A stretch of 64,000 bases of DNA from positions 1 through 64,000 of the forward strand of contig QKMY01000057.1 in the NCBI GenBank assembly GCA_003242895.1, given 5' to 3'. Positions 34,703 to 42,970 of this stretch are shown piece by piece (the first letter of the stretch is position 1; each line of letters begins with the position of its first letter). The notes under the pieces are model-generated. The model saw only the letters and a list, made by a program, of their open reading frames with translations, did no database searches and was not told where the DNA came from. The DNA comes from Candidatus Margulisiibacteriota bacterium (lineage in GTDB: Bacteria; Margulisbacteria; Riflemargulisbacteria; GWF2-39-127). A program made the position numbers and the translations under genes.

Positions 34703-34999
34703 CTATCTGGTAAGGAGGATAAGTAGTGCTATCCACGGCATAAGCGGAAGTATTGTGCTGAGCCCTAGCACAATTGCCAAAAGGTCTTTTATATTAAGCT
34801 TGATGGCATAATGAATAGTAATGATAATCAGTGCCAGTTTTGAAAGGATCGTTATGAATATCGCAAGGCTGCTGGTCATTGCTAAATTGCCGGTATAGGC
34901 AGCAGCGTTAATAAGGAAGAACGGGATTATCAGCATCAAAAACCAGAGTACGTAATTCTTTTTATAATGAAATTTCGATCGTTTGGACCTGATAGTCAT
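34703..34999 (-). CDS. Small hypothetical membrane protein
   Basis: 98 residues: a basic N-terminus (RSKRSKFHYKKNY) and then three hydrophobic helices (VLWFLMLIIPFFLINAAAY, SLAIFITILSKLALIIITIHY, LLAIVLGLSTILPLMPWIAL). The ATG at 34999 has AAGGGGGG upstream. Positive-inside topology places the N-terminus in the cytoplasm. No family recognised. It lies in the same orientation as the PAP2 gene, 66 bases downstream of it. Confidence 0.65.
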   Translation of the reverse strand: MTIRSKRSKFHYKKNYVLWFLMLIIPFFLINAAAYTGNLAMTSSLAIFITILSKLALIIITIHYAIKLNIKDLLAIVLGLSTILPLMPWIALLILLTR

Positions 35000-35065
35000 T
35001 ATTGTTCCCCCCTTTCATGTAGAGGTTATAATAACCATATCTTTGGAAATGTCAAAAAGAAAATA

Positions 35066-35701
35066 TTATGAGAATAATCGTGATTCCGTCTTTATAAAGA
35101 AGACATATCCGATATAATATCCGATAGCAATCCCAGCTAAAACATCGCTCAGATAATGCTGCCCAACATATATTCGGCTAATTGAATGGATAATAAATGG
35201 GGTTAAAGCAAAGAACATGTCATACTTCCATAATTTCCATAAAAACGGAACCATAACAAAATATATTCCCGCAACGCTTGGAAAAGAACTTCCCCAATGG
35301 AGCCAGCCTAGAAATGTTATGTTGAGGCTTTCGTATGGGCGTGGACGCATAAAAATAGCTTTACATATAACAATTATTAATAAAGCTAAAGACATGCATA
35401 GCCAAATGGTAGCTATCAAATTAAGACCATTTTTATACCTGTAAAGGAAGATAGAAATTAATCCCATTGTCATAATAGTAGTAACGAGGCTTGAAAAACC
35501 TATCATAAAGTCACTGGCTTTTATGACTCTTTTCAGCATAAAGAACTTGGATACGCTTACATCTAAAAATAAGTATGAAAAGATAGCCAAAAGAGCAAGT
35601 ACCAGTATTATTTTTATATGATTATCCCTGTGCGCTAGCTTGGCATCATATAACTCGTGGATTTTTAAGTAGCCCTTATATATCAGTGTTTTTAATTTCA
35701 T
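35066..35701 (-). CDS. PAP2-superfamily membrane phosphatase, motif 2 altered
   Basis: 211 residues, six membrane helices. Motif 1 (KAIFMRPRPY, from KxxxxxxRP) and motif 3 (SRIYVGQHYLSDVLAG, from SRxxxxxHxxxD) are intact, so the nucleophilic histidine is present. Motif 2, normally PSGH, reads SSFPSVAGIYF: its histidine, the general acid in the family mechanism, is missing. Members dephosphorylate lipid phosphates such as undecaprenyl or phosphatidylglycerol phosphate; activity here is uncertain. Confidence 0.8.
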   Translation of the reverse strand: MKLKTLIYKGYLKIHELYDAKLAHRDNHIKIILVLALLAIFSYLFLDVSVSKFFMLKRVIKASDFMIGFSSLVTTIMTMGLISIFLYRYKNGLNLIATIWLCMSLALLIIVICKAIFMRPRPYESLNITFLGWLHWGSSFPSVAGIYFVMVPFLWKLWKYDMFFALTPFIIHSISRIYVGQHYLSDVLAGIAIGYYIGYVFFIKTESRLFS

Positions 35702-35790
35702 AAAAACTTTCTTTATCGCTGCTTAGTAATTCTATATAATAATCTCAATGTATTCAAGTGGATATAATTTTTGTTATGTGATTATATACA

Positions 35791-35825
35791 ACAAAACCCT
35801 GCTTAAAAATAAGCGGGGTTTTGTT
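35791..35825 (-). terminator. Terminator of the arsR-type gene
   Basis: On the minus strand ACAAAACCCCGCTTA, loop, TAAGCAGGGTTTTGT: a 15-bp stem with one G-T pair ending in a T-rich run, 20 bases past the arsR-type stop. Confidence 0.85.
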
Positions 35826-35844
35826 TGGTATAAGTTACATGTTT

Positions 35845-36126
35845 CTAAAGTGAAAGTATGTGCTCAATAAGCTCTTTAGTTTTTTCGTCTTTTATATAAT
35901 AGAATATTTCGACTCCATTTCTTCTCGAGTCTAAAATTCCACTCGTTTTTAATAGTGAAAGGTGCTGTGATACTGCCGATTGAGGTATCTTTAGCAATTT
36001 TTGAATCGTGGATACATTGAACCCATCTTTCGCCGGAATCAAATCTTCTAAAATTTGCAAACGCGCCGGGTGGCTCATTGCTTTAATTGTATTAGCGATT
36101 TTAAAAGTTTTCTTTTTTACAACCAT
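35845..36126 (-). CDS. ArsR/SmtB-family transcriptional repressor
   Basis: 93 residues forming a winged-helix: KAMSHPARLQILEDL (helix 1-2), a recognition helix in IPQSAVSQHLSLLKTSGIL, and the beta wing SRRNGVEIFYYI. No ELCVC or other cysteine metal site is seen, so a metal ligand is doubtful. The ATG at 36126 sits 10 bases from AAGGAG; a TTG two codons earlier is less likely. A perfect palindrome upstream (36187-36215) is probably its own operator. No obvious regulated structural gene is adjacent on the same strand; the divergent unit at 36.6 kb is possible. Confidence 0.88.
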   Translation of the reverse strand: MVVKKKTFKIANTIKAMSHPARLQILEDLIPAKDGFNVSTIQKLLKIPQSAVSQHLSLLKTSGILDSRRNGVEIFYYIKDEKTKELIEHILSL

Positions 36127-36161
36127 ACCCAAACATCTCCTTTTATAAAATATTTTATTAT

Positions 36162-36170
36162 ATTATAACA
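36162..36170 (-). promoter_or_regulatory. Extended -10 of the arsR-type gene
   Basis: The minus strand reads TGTTATAAT (TGnTATAAT). The -35 position falls at about the edge of the palindrome 36187-36215, so repressor binding would block polymerase. Confidence 0.55.
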
Positions 36171-36186
36171 CATTTAAACAAATCTA

Positions 36187-36215
36187 TATAATTTAAATAG
36201 ATTATTTAAATTATA
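36187..36215. promoter_or_regulatory. Perfect palindromic operator, likely of the ArsR-type repressor
   Basis: TATAATTTAAAT (36187-36198), spacer AGATT, and ATTTAAATTATA (36204-36215): a perfect 12-bp inverted repeat. Its size, AT-richness and position over the -35 region fit ArsR-family operators. A second, shorter repeat (AATCTAT/ATAGATT) overlaps it. Confidence 0.65.
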
Positions 36216-36552
36216 ACCTTCTTTTTCTTCTGATTTTTTAGCATAAATCCCATGTGCCTTCTAATCAAATAACATATTTAGTTTCTTATATAAAAATTTT
36301 TATCAACTTATAATTTTTAATATTAACGGAAAATAATAAATAAATTAATCAGTATTATTCCTGATTTTTAACTTCGTAAAGCCTGATATTGAGGGATATA
36401 TTTGATGAAGTAATATGTTAAATCTCTTTTCATAGTTAATATAATACAAGTTAAAGAAAAATTCTAGTAGCTTAGTTTTGCATCGTGGTGCGAAATGTGT
36501 AGAGGCCTTGGAAAGATAATTCGCAGGTTGGGGGGGCGGGATATTATGCGCT
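36216..36552. other. Intergenic between the operator and the next promoter
   Basis: About 340 very AT-rich bases with a short G-rich stretch (GGGGGGGCGGG) near 36530. No gene, RNA or further hairpin recognised. Confidence 0.4.
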
Positions 36553-36580
36553 TTGCCTGACAAATCCTGTGTGGTATTAT
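36553..36580 (+). promoter_or_regulatory. Promoter of the small-protein/SemiSWEET unit
   Basis: TTGCCT (36553-36558), a 16-base spacer, then TATTAT (36575-36580) preceded by TG one base upstream. Transcription would start near 36587, which supports the ATG at 36654 as the real start of the first gene. Confidence 0.6.
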
Positions 36581-36653
36581 AGGCGTGTACCAAAAAGAAT
36601 TGCTCTTTTATTTAAGGTTAGCATCATTATTAGAAGGTAAACAGAAGAAATAT

Positions 36654-36875
36654 ATGAGAATTCGTATTAATGAATTTACACTAGAAGCAATTTCAGAGGC
36701 ATTGGAAGATTATGGCTTTGAGGGCGAGTGCATATATAATGAAGGAGATGCTGAGGGCGTTTTCAAAGTAAAAGGCGGTAGTTATCGTTTCAAGTGTATT
36801 TTTGAGAATAACGAGATCGAGCTGACTGAGCTGGTTATTGATATTGAGGGATTTATTGGTGGGACATTGAATTAA
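36654..36875 (+). CDS. Hypothetical small acidic protein, 73 residues
   Basis: Begins MRIRINEFTLEAISEALEDY and ends in EGFIGGTLN. Small, acidic, soluble, with alternating strands suggesting a compact alpha/beta fold. The start is decided by the promoter at 36553; the ribosome-binding site (AGAAGAAATAT) is weak. Its stop is 3 bases before the SemiSWEET gene, so the two are one unit. No family recognised. Confidence 0.6.
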   Translation: MRIRINEFTLEAISEALEDYGFEGECIYNEGDAEGVFKVKGGSYRFKCIFENNEIELTELVIDIEGFIGGTLN

Positions 36876-36878
36876 AAT

Positions 36879-37160
36879 ATGGATATTGAAATTTTTTACA
36901 AAATTATTGGAGTAATGGCTGCAGTACTCACCTCAAGCGGGTTGATTCCTCAAGCAATAAAAGGGCTTAAGACTAAGAGCCTTGAAGATGTTTCGACTGG
37001 AATGCTTATTATCCTGGTATGCGGAACATTTCTCTGGTTTGTCTATGGGTTGCATAAAGGTGATTTCATTATAATTGGGGCGAATATCGTTACCTGTAGT
37101 TTTGCCTTAATCATCTTATTGCTTAAATATGTTTATAATTCAAAAAAGAATACCATTTAA
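36879..37160 (+). CDS. SemiSWEET sugar transporter (PQ-loop)
   Basis: 93 residues, three membrane helices: one SWEET half unit that works as a dimer. The PQ motif is present in SSGLIPQAIKGLKTKS, and the rest follows the family pattern: EDVSTGMLIILVCGTFLWFV, YGLHKGDFIIIGANIVT. SemiSWEETs pass mono- or disaccharides down their gradient across the inner membrane. Co-transcribed with the small acidic protein. Confidence 0.92.
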   Translation: MDIEIFYKIIGVMAAVLTSSGLIPQAIKGLKTKSLEDVSTGMLIILVCGTFLWFVYGLHKGDFIIIGANIVTCSFALIILLLKYVYNSKKNTI

Positions 37161-37355
37161 CTAATATGATACTTTATTATTATAGCTAGTGTTGAGACAA
37201 GCTAATTGCAATTTAAATGATCGATAAAGTGCTTGAATGTTTTTTCTGTTCTAACTATAAATAAAATATCAAAAACCTACTGGCTGTATCGAGATCAAAC
37301 ATCTGGATAATAACTGACAGTATATAATGCGATTCCGTTAATGCAAAGGGGCATT

Positions 37356-37961
37356 ATGAAAAATAAGAAAACAGTTATCAGTATCTGTATTATCGTTCTC
37401 TTTATAGGTTCCATAATATTGTTTAATTCTTTCATCGGAAAAGGTCAGTCTTCCCGGCCACTTAATATTCTGCTAAATAACATTAATAATAATCCCAACG
37501 ATTATAGGTCCTTTAAAAATATTGGAAATATTTATTTTAGCGAAGGAAATCTGGATGAGGCCTTGCGTTATTACAGCTTGGCGTTAGGGATCAATCCGGG
37601 ATTTAGTGATGTCTATAATAATATAGGACTAGTCTATTTGAAAAAAAAAGAATATGACCGGGCAATAGAGTATATCGGGAAAGCTGTGGATTTAACTCCA
37701 CAGGGAAGCGATTCCTATAATAATATGGCCATGATATATGTGGCCAAGAAGGATTTTCCTAAAGCATTGGAATTTTTTAATAAAAGTATAGAAATAGATA
37801 GTAATAATTTTATTGCGTTAAAAAATATGGGTATCCTATACAAAGATATGGGCGAATCTTCAAAAGCAGTAAGTGTATGGGAAAAGGCATTACAAATAAA
37901 CAATGATCATGAGGTTGTTGAAAATTTAAGATCATTAAAAGAAAAAAGCAGCACTAATTGA
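37356..37961 (+). CDS. Membrane-anchored TPR protein
   Basis: 201 residues from the ATG at 37356 (AAGGGGCATT upstream). An N-terminal membrane anchor (VISICIIVLFIGSIILF) is followed by about four tetratricopeptide repeats, e.g. FKNIGNIYFSEGNLDEALRY, DVYNNIGLVYLKKKEYDRAI and NMGILYKDMGESSKAVSVWE. TPRs scaffold protein complexes; no partner is indicated. Confidence 0.88.
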   Translation: MKNKKTVISICIIVLFIGSIILFNSFIGKGQSSRPLNILLNNINNNPNDYRSFKNIGNIYFSEGNLDEALRYYSLALGINPGFSDVYNNIGLVYLKKKEYDRAIEYIGKAVDLTPQGSDSYNNMAMIYVAKKDFPKALEFFNKSIEIDSNNFIALKNMGILYKDMGESSKAVSVWEKALQINNDHEVVENLRSLKEKSSTN

Positions 37962-38027
37962 TTCTGTTGTAATCAAAAGGGCTTTATGTTAGGATAAACA
38001 ATGTTTAGAACTTAAAGGGTTTAAGGC

Positions 38028-38297
38028 ATGCCTGAAATATCACGAGACTTTAGATCTGTTACTCCTATTCAAAACTATAACCCTAAGCCTATGGGAGGGG
38101 CAGAATATAGTAATATTGTAATGCGTTGTGAAGATTGTCCTGCTGCTGAAGTATGTAAGAAAATAGGTAATTTTCGGGCTTCATGTGATCCAAAAGGTGG
38201 AAAGCGTTTGTCACAACAGGAATTTGCGGAGAAATGTGCTGCAGGAACAAACATTCTTCTCTGGCGTTTACTTGAAGTGCTTTCGAGAGAAAGGTAA
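38028..38297 (+). CDS. Hypothetical Cys-rich small protein upstream of glmS
   Basis: 89 residues. Four or five cysteines stand as CEDCPAAEVC ... SCDPKGG ... EKCAAG, perhaps a metal site. No signal peptide. AAAGGG is 10 bases before the ATG. It ends 6 bases before glmS, so the pair is co-transcribed. No family recognised. Confidence 0.6.
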   Translation: MPEISRDFRSVTPIQNYNPKPMGGAEYSNIVMRCEDCPAAEVCKKIGNFRASCDPKGGKRLSQQEFAEKCAAGTNILLWRLLEVLSRER

Positions 38298-38303
38298 AAA
38301 GCT

Positions 38304-40133
38304 ATGTGTGGAATATTTGGGTATCTAGGCAGTAAAGACTGCGTGGACATGATAATAGATGGTCTTAAGAAATTGGAATATCGTGGATATGATTCCTCTG
38401 GAATTACGACTTTGCACGAAGGTAAGCTGAATGTTACAAAATGCGTTGGAAAAATTGTAGAACTTGAGAAAGTAATCTCAACCAGTACTATGCAGGGATG
38501 TATCGGGCTAGGACATACCCGATGGGCAACACACGGGGAAACAACTCATGATAATAGTCATCCGCATACGGATTGTTCGGGAGAAATTGTTCTCGTACAT
38601 AATGGCATTATCGAGAATTATAGCCTCTTAAAATCCAAACTTATTGCTAAAGGGCACATATTTCGATCCGATACGGATACAGAAGTTCTTGCCCATCTCA
38701 TTGAAGAAAGTTTCCAGGGAAATTTAGAGGAAGCTGTACTTGAATCGTTAAAGCAAGTTGAAGGGACATACGCCATTGGTGTTATCGCAAAGAAAGACCC
38801 CAATAAAATTGTAGTGGCAAAAAATGCTTCACCACTTATTATTGGCTGTGGAAAAAATGAATATTTCATTACTTCGGATATTTCCGCAATACTTAAGTAC
38901 AATCGTGATGTGATCTATTTAGAGGATAAGGAGATCGCAATTATTTCTCCCGAAGGTATCGTTGTTAAAGATATTAAAGGAAAGACTCTGGTGAAAGAAA
39001 TTGTAACTGTTATGATGGATGCTTCGACTGCAGAAAAAGAAGGCTATCCTCATTTTATGGCCAAAGAAATCCATGAACAGCCTCGGGCAGTAATGGAGAC
39101 CTTTGCCGGAAGAAGTTTTATGAGGGAGGGAATGATTAACCTCTCGGGAATTAATCTTGAGAAAAAAGAATTAACCAAATTTAATCGGGTGGTAATAACA
39201 GCCTGTGGTACTTCACTGCATGCAGGATTAGTCGGGGAGTTTATGATCGAGAAGTTTGCGCATATTCCCGTAGAAGTAGAATACGCTGCTGAGTTCAGAT
39301 ATAGGAACCCGATCATTGATAATAAGACGTTGGTTATTGCCATAAGCCAGTCCGGAGAAACTGCAGATACTATTGCTGCAATAAAAGAGGCGAAACTTAA
39401 AGGAGCGAAAGTCCTTTCAGTTTGCAATGTAATGAACAGTACGGTGGCAAGAGAATCTGACGGTGTTATTTATACCAGAGCAGGTCTTGAGATAGGCGTT
39501 GCTTCCACGAAAGCATTTACTACTCAGATCGTGTTGCTTTATTTATTATCTATTTTTCTTGGTGAAATACGCTATATACTATCAAAAGATGAAGTGAAGT
39601 CTTTACTTAAAGAATTAGACCTGTTGCCTAGAAAAATTGAAAAAGTATTTAAAAACGAACACAAAATAATGAAAATTTGCAAGAAATTTTATACTACCAG
39701 GAATTTTCTCTATCTTGGGAGAGGTATCGGATTTCCAGTTGCGCTGGAAGGTGCTTTAAAATTAAAAGAGATATCGTATATTCATGCTGAAGGGTATTCG
39801 GCAGCAGAAATGAAACATGGCCCGATTGCTTTGATTGATGAATATATGCCTGTTGTTGTAATAGCGTTAAAAGGACGCAGCTACGAGAAGATTATGGGGA
39901 ATATCGAGGAGGTTAAAGCAAGGCGTGGTGTTGTTATTGCTATTGCCACAGAAGGGGATAAACATATTGCTGAAAAGGTAAATGAAGTTGTTTATATTCC
40001 TGACACAATAGAGGAACTCTCTTCAATATTGTCCGTTATTCCTTTGCAAATATTAGCATATCACATTGCTGTAATGCGAGGGTGCAATGTCGATCAGCCA
40101 AGAAATTTAGCCAAAAGTGTTACTGTGGAATAA
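38304..40133 (+). CDS. glmS: Glutamine--fructose-6-phosphate aminotransferase
   Basis: 609 residues, normal length. The N-terminal class II amidotransferase has catalytic Cys2 (MCGIFGYLG), GHTRWATHGE and NGIIENY. Two SIS domains follow: TACGTSLHAGLVGEF, ISQSGETADTIAAI, SNVxN-type VCNVMNSTVARE; then GRGIGFPVALEGALKLKEIS, YAAEMKHGPIALID-like HAEGYSAAEMKHGPIALID, and the terminal KSVTVE. It makes glucosamine-6-phosphate for peptidoglycan, LPS and amino-sugar polymers. No glmS ribozyme was seen in the short upstream gap. Confidence 0.97.
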   Translation: MCGIFGYLGSKDCVDMIIDGLKKLEYRGYDSSGITTLHEGKLNVTKCVGKIVELEKVISTSTMQGCIGLGHTRWATHGETTHDNSHPHTDCSGEIVLVHNGIIENYSLLKSKLIAKGHIFRSDTDTEVLAHLIEESFQGNLEEAVLESLKQVEGTYAIGVIAKKDPNKIVVAKNASPLIIGCGKNEYFITSDISAILKYNRDVIYLEDKEIAIISPEGIVVKDIKGKTLVKEIVTVMMDASTAEKEGYPHFMAKEIHEQPRAVMETFAGRSFMREGMINLSGINLEKKELTKFNRVVITACGTSLHAGLVGEFMIEKFAHIPVEVEYAAEFRYRNPIIDNKTLVIAISQSGETADTIAAIKEAKLKGAKVLSVCNVMNSTVARESDGVIYTRAGLEIGVASTKAFTTQIVLLYLLSIFLGEIRYILSKDEVKSLLKELDLLPRKIEKVFKNEHKIMKICKKFYTTRNFLYLGRGIGFPVALEGALKLKEISYIHAEGYSAAEMKHGPIALIDEYMPVVVIALKGRSYEKIMGNIEEVKARRGVVIAIATEGDKHIAEKVNEVVYIPDTIEELSSILSVIPLQILAYHIAVMRGCNVDQPRNLAKSVTVE

Positions 40134-40202
40134 GCCTTGCCAAAAGTTTTCAAGCTTGGATGGATCTGGGCATGATATAATTGGCTTAGGGGAGAAAATT
40201 TA

Positions 40203-40232
40203 TTGACACTATAGTTTCTTTGATGATATATT
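40203..40232 (+). promoter_or_regulatory. Sigma-70 promoter of the sugar ABC transporter operon
   Basis: TTGACA (40203-40208), an 18-base spacer, TATATT (40227-40232). The leader to the ATG is about 85 bases and ends in the strong AAGGAAGGGG site. Confidence 0.7.
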
Positions 40233-40322
40233 TTATGTGATTAGTATAAATATCTTAAATTTATCCTAGAAATTTTTAATTTTCATGTTAATTGTAAGAG
40301 TCTTAAGGAAGGGGTATATTCA

Positions 40323-41588
40323 ATGGAACTTTTTTTTAAAAAATTAGTAGGAATGGCACTTGTTTTATCTATAGCGATTATCTGTGCAGTCTCAGTGACT
40401 GCTGCCCAAGTTACTGAAGTTAATATGTGGATTATGCCAAACAGTAACAAATCTCAGGCAGACCTTGAAGAAGTCTTAGCAAAATTCCATAGAGAACATA
40501 AAGACATAAAAGTAAGATTAACTATCCTTGACTGGGGTGCTGCATGGCCGAAAATTACCACAGCTGCTACTAGTGGAGATGTTCCGGATATCGTTCAGCT
40601 TGGTACAACGTGGGTGAGTTCAATATCAGCAATGGGAGCGTTAGAAGATTTTTCAGCTAGAGTTAACGAGATTGGCGGATCCTCAGCATTTCTTCCGTCC
40701 TCATGGAAAACTGCTAGTGTAGAGGGCTCTGACAAAATTACAGCAATCCCATGGTTTGTAGACGCTCGTGCTATGTTCTATAGAACGGATGTTTTCAAAA
40801 AACTTAAAATTAAACCTTCGGACATCGATACATGGGAAGGATTAGAATTGGCGTTACAAAAGATTAAAGATGCTAATCTTGTTATTGATGGTGTTAAGGT
40901 AAATCCTCTTGGCTTTACTGGAAAAAACGACTGGAATGTAATTCATAATCTGGCTCCATGGATATGGGGTGCAGGAGGAGAATTCTTAACAAAAGATAAT
41001 AAAGCTTCTGCAATTGATTCTGATGAAGTAGTAAATGGACTTAGCTATTATTTGGGATTAGTTAGGAAAGGCTTTGTTCCTCTCGATTGCTTAGAGCAGA
41101 ATACTGCACAAGTGAGTACCGGTTTCGATAATGGTCAATATGCTATAGTATTTGATGGCCCTTATAAAATAAAGTCGTTGACCACACCTTCTCAACGAGG
41201 TGGCGCCCTTGATACAATAGCGGCAAAAAGGTTTGGGATTTTGCCCTACCCAAAGGGACCTGAAGGACAATATACTTTTATAGGCGGAAATGATTTGGGA
41301 ATTTTTAAGGCGAGCAAAAAGAAAGATGCTGCGTGGGAAGTAGTAAAATATTTATCTTCACCTGAAGCACAACTCCATTATGCTAAGTTGACGGGGTACT
41401 TGCCGGCAACTAAAAAAGCACTTGCTGATCCTTACTTTACTAAGGATATTAATCGTAAGGTTTATGTTGAAGTAGTAAAGAATGGGAAGACTTATCCTAC
41501 GATACCAGCATGGGGATTACTTGAAAATGTGCTGATAAGAAGATTCGGAGTAATGTGGGATCATTTGTTGGGTTCAATAAGAAAATAA
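40323..41588 (+). CDS. Extracellular sugar-binding protein (ABC solute-binding family 1)
   Basis: 421 residues with a signal peptide (MALVLSIAIICAVSVTAAQV). MalE/UgpB-type landmarks: VNMWIMPNSNKSQADLEEVL, GDVPDIVQLGTTWVSSISAM, AIPWFVDARAMFYRTDVFKK, and the late ALTGYLPATKKAL-type segment (AKLTGYLPATKKALADPYF). It captures an oligosaccharide in the periplasm for the two permeases downstream. Many tryptophans along the cleft fit a carbohydrate ligand. The exact sugar is not inferable. Confidence 0.9.
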   Translation: MELFFKKLVGMALVLSIAIICAVSVTAAQVTEVNMWIMPNSNKSQADLEEVLAKFHREHKDIKVRLTILDWGAAWPKITTAATSGDVPDIVQLGTTWVSSISAMGALEDFSARVNEIGGSSAFLPSSWKTASVEGSDKITAIPWFVDARAMFYRTDVFKKLKIKPSDIDTWEGLELALQKIKDANLVIDGVKVNPLGFTGKNDWNVIHNLAPWIWGAGGEFLTKDNKASAIDSDEVVNGLSYYLGLVRKGFVPLDCLEQNTAQVSTGFDNGQYAIVFDGPYKIKSLTTPSQRGGALDTIAAKRFGILPYPKGPEGQYTFIGGNDLGIFKASKKKDAAWEVVKYLSSPEAQLHYAKLTGYLPATKKALADPYFTKDINRKVYVEVVKNGKTYPTIPAWGLLENVLIRRFGVMWDHLLGSIRK

Positions 41589-41644
41589 TAATATTGCTGA
41601 TAATCATCATCATATAATTTCGTTCGAGTAAAAGGGAGTTAAGT

Positions 41645-41815
41645 ATGAAAATATTTATTAAATATACTTTAGTAGCTATGATATTCTCGCTTTTATTAAC
41701 CGGGTGTGCCCAGAAAAAAGAATCAGTGCCAAAAACTTATGGCAAAGTTGAATTGAAAACTGAAATGGGACTTGCGGCAAAAGAAGTAAATTCAGTGTTA
41801 GGCGAGTGTAAATAA
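41645..41815 (+). CDS. 56-residue lipoprotein inside the ABC transporter operon
   Basis: An ATG at 41645 after GGGAGTTAAGT opens MKIFIKYTLVAMIFSLLLTG followed at once by the lipobox cysteine (LLTGCAQ), so mature peptide is about 35 residues, rich in Lys, Glu and Val. The stop TAA touches the ATG of the MalF-like gene (41816), implying coupling. Too short for most gene finders. The role could be to tether or gate the binding protein (inference). No family recognised. Confidence 0.75.
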   Translation: MKIFIKYTLVAMIFSLLLTGCAQKKESVPKTYGKVELKTEMGLAAKEVNSVLGECK

Positions 41816-42931
41816 ATGAGTGCACAAAGCCTAGTAATTAAAATTAAAAAAAATAAATTTGCCTACTATTTTATAGCCCCTGCATTAATAGGTATGGTAC
41901 TCCTTAACTTTATTCCCTTTATGCAGGGTTTTTATATGTCTTTTCTCAAGCTTAATCTTCATACGATGGACCGATATTTAAGTGCTCCGTTTGTTAATTG
42001 GGGAAACTATTATGACGTTCTTTTTAACCCTAATAGTCCAGTCAGAATAGGGTTAGGGCAAGCGGTTAGGAATACTCTTTATTATTCGGTTTTTGTAACA
42101 ATCGGTCAGCTTGGCATGGGACTTATTGTTGCTTTGATGCTGAACCGTGATTTCAGAGGGCGGTCCGTAATAAGAACGCTATTTCTCTTCCCATGGATAG
42201 TTCCAACCTTCGTTACTGGATTACTCTGGGGTTTTATGTGGCAACAAGACATTGGAATAATTAATTATCTTCTTTATGATATTCCGCTTGTAAAAGCGTT
42301 GTTTTTTAATGTCTTTCATATACATGACATAATAAACATTATAAATGCGATAATAACGTTATTGATAAACGTTTTATTATTTCCTATTAGTTACACCCTC
42401 GGTTTGGTAGGGGTTGAGTTCAAATATGCTGTAGAGAATATATTCCCCTTGCTTCCTGCTTTTACTTCTGAAATAAAGCCTGCATGGTTGACCGGTCCAA
42501 ATACTTTTTGGGCAATTGTAGTTCCGACTATATGGAGATTCTGGCCATTATCGATGTTAATGCTTTTAGCCGGACTGCAGAATATTCCTGATTCTCTTTA
42601 TGAAGCTGCCAGTATCGATGGTGCCTCATCATGGAAGAAGTTTTGGCATATAACTGTACCGATGCTAAAATCCGTATGGGCTATACTCCTTATGTTTGGT
42701 ATTATTTATAATGTTTATTCATTTAATATTGTAATTATGATGTTTGGTAATGGCGCTGGATTCCCGGGTGAGTGGGGGGATCTAATGATGACGAATATTT
42801 TTAGAAACTCTTTTCAGCAGTGGAACTTTGGTAATGGCGCAGCGATATCTATAATGTTTATGGCTTTTATGAGTATCGTTATTTATTATTGGCACAAATT
42901 CTATATTTCTTCCGAAGAGATTTATAGATAG
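41816..42931 (+). CDS. Sugar ABC transporter permease, MalF-like
   Basis: 371 residues with six core membrane helices. The N-terminus FAYYFIAPALIGMVLLNFIP and the EAA loop SLYEAASIDGASSWKKFWHI-TVPML are typical of the MalF/UgpA group. Between the third and fourth helices is an expanded loop (about residues 150-235, including HDIINIINAIITLLINVLL and LVGVEFKYAVENIFPLLPAF) absent from compact UgpA-like proteins. It forms the channel with the permease at 42971. Confidence 0.9.
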   Translation: MSAQSLVIKIKKNKFAYYFIAPALIGMVLLNFIPFMQGFYMSFLKLNLHTMDRYLSAPFVNWGNYYDVLFNPNSPVRIGLGQAVRNTLYYSVFVTIGQLGMGLIVALMLNRDFRGRSVIRTLFLFPWIVPTFVTGLLWGFMWQQDIGIINYLLYDIPLVKALFFNVFHIHDIINIINAIITLLINVLLFPISYTLGLVGVEFKYAVENIFPLLPAFTSEIKPAWLTGPNTFWAIVVPTIWRFWPLSMLMLLAGLQNIPDSLYEAASIDGASSWKKFWHITVPMLKSVWAILLMFGIIYNVYSFNIVIMMFGNGAGFPGEWGDLMMTNIFRNSFQQWNFGNGAAISIMFMAFMSIVIYYWHKFYISSEEIYR

Positions 42932-42970
42932 AAGCAAGTTTACTATTTATCTAAAATAAAGAGGTTCTAA

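Noticed and set aside
38298-38303. glmS ribozyme/riboswitch upstream of glmS
   Set aside because: Only 6 bases separate glmS from the upstream gene and no ribozyme core was seen further upstream.
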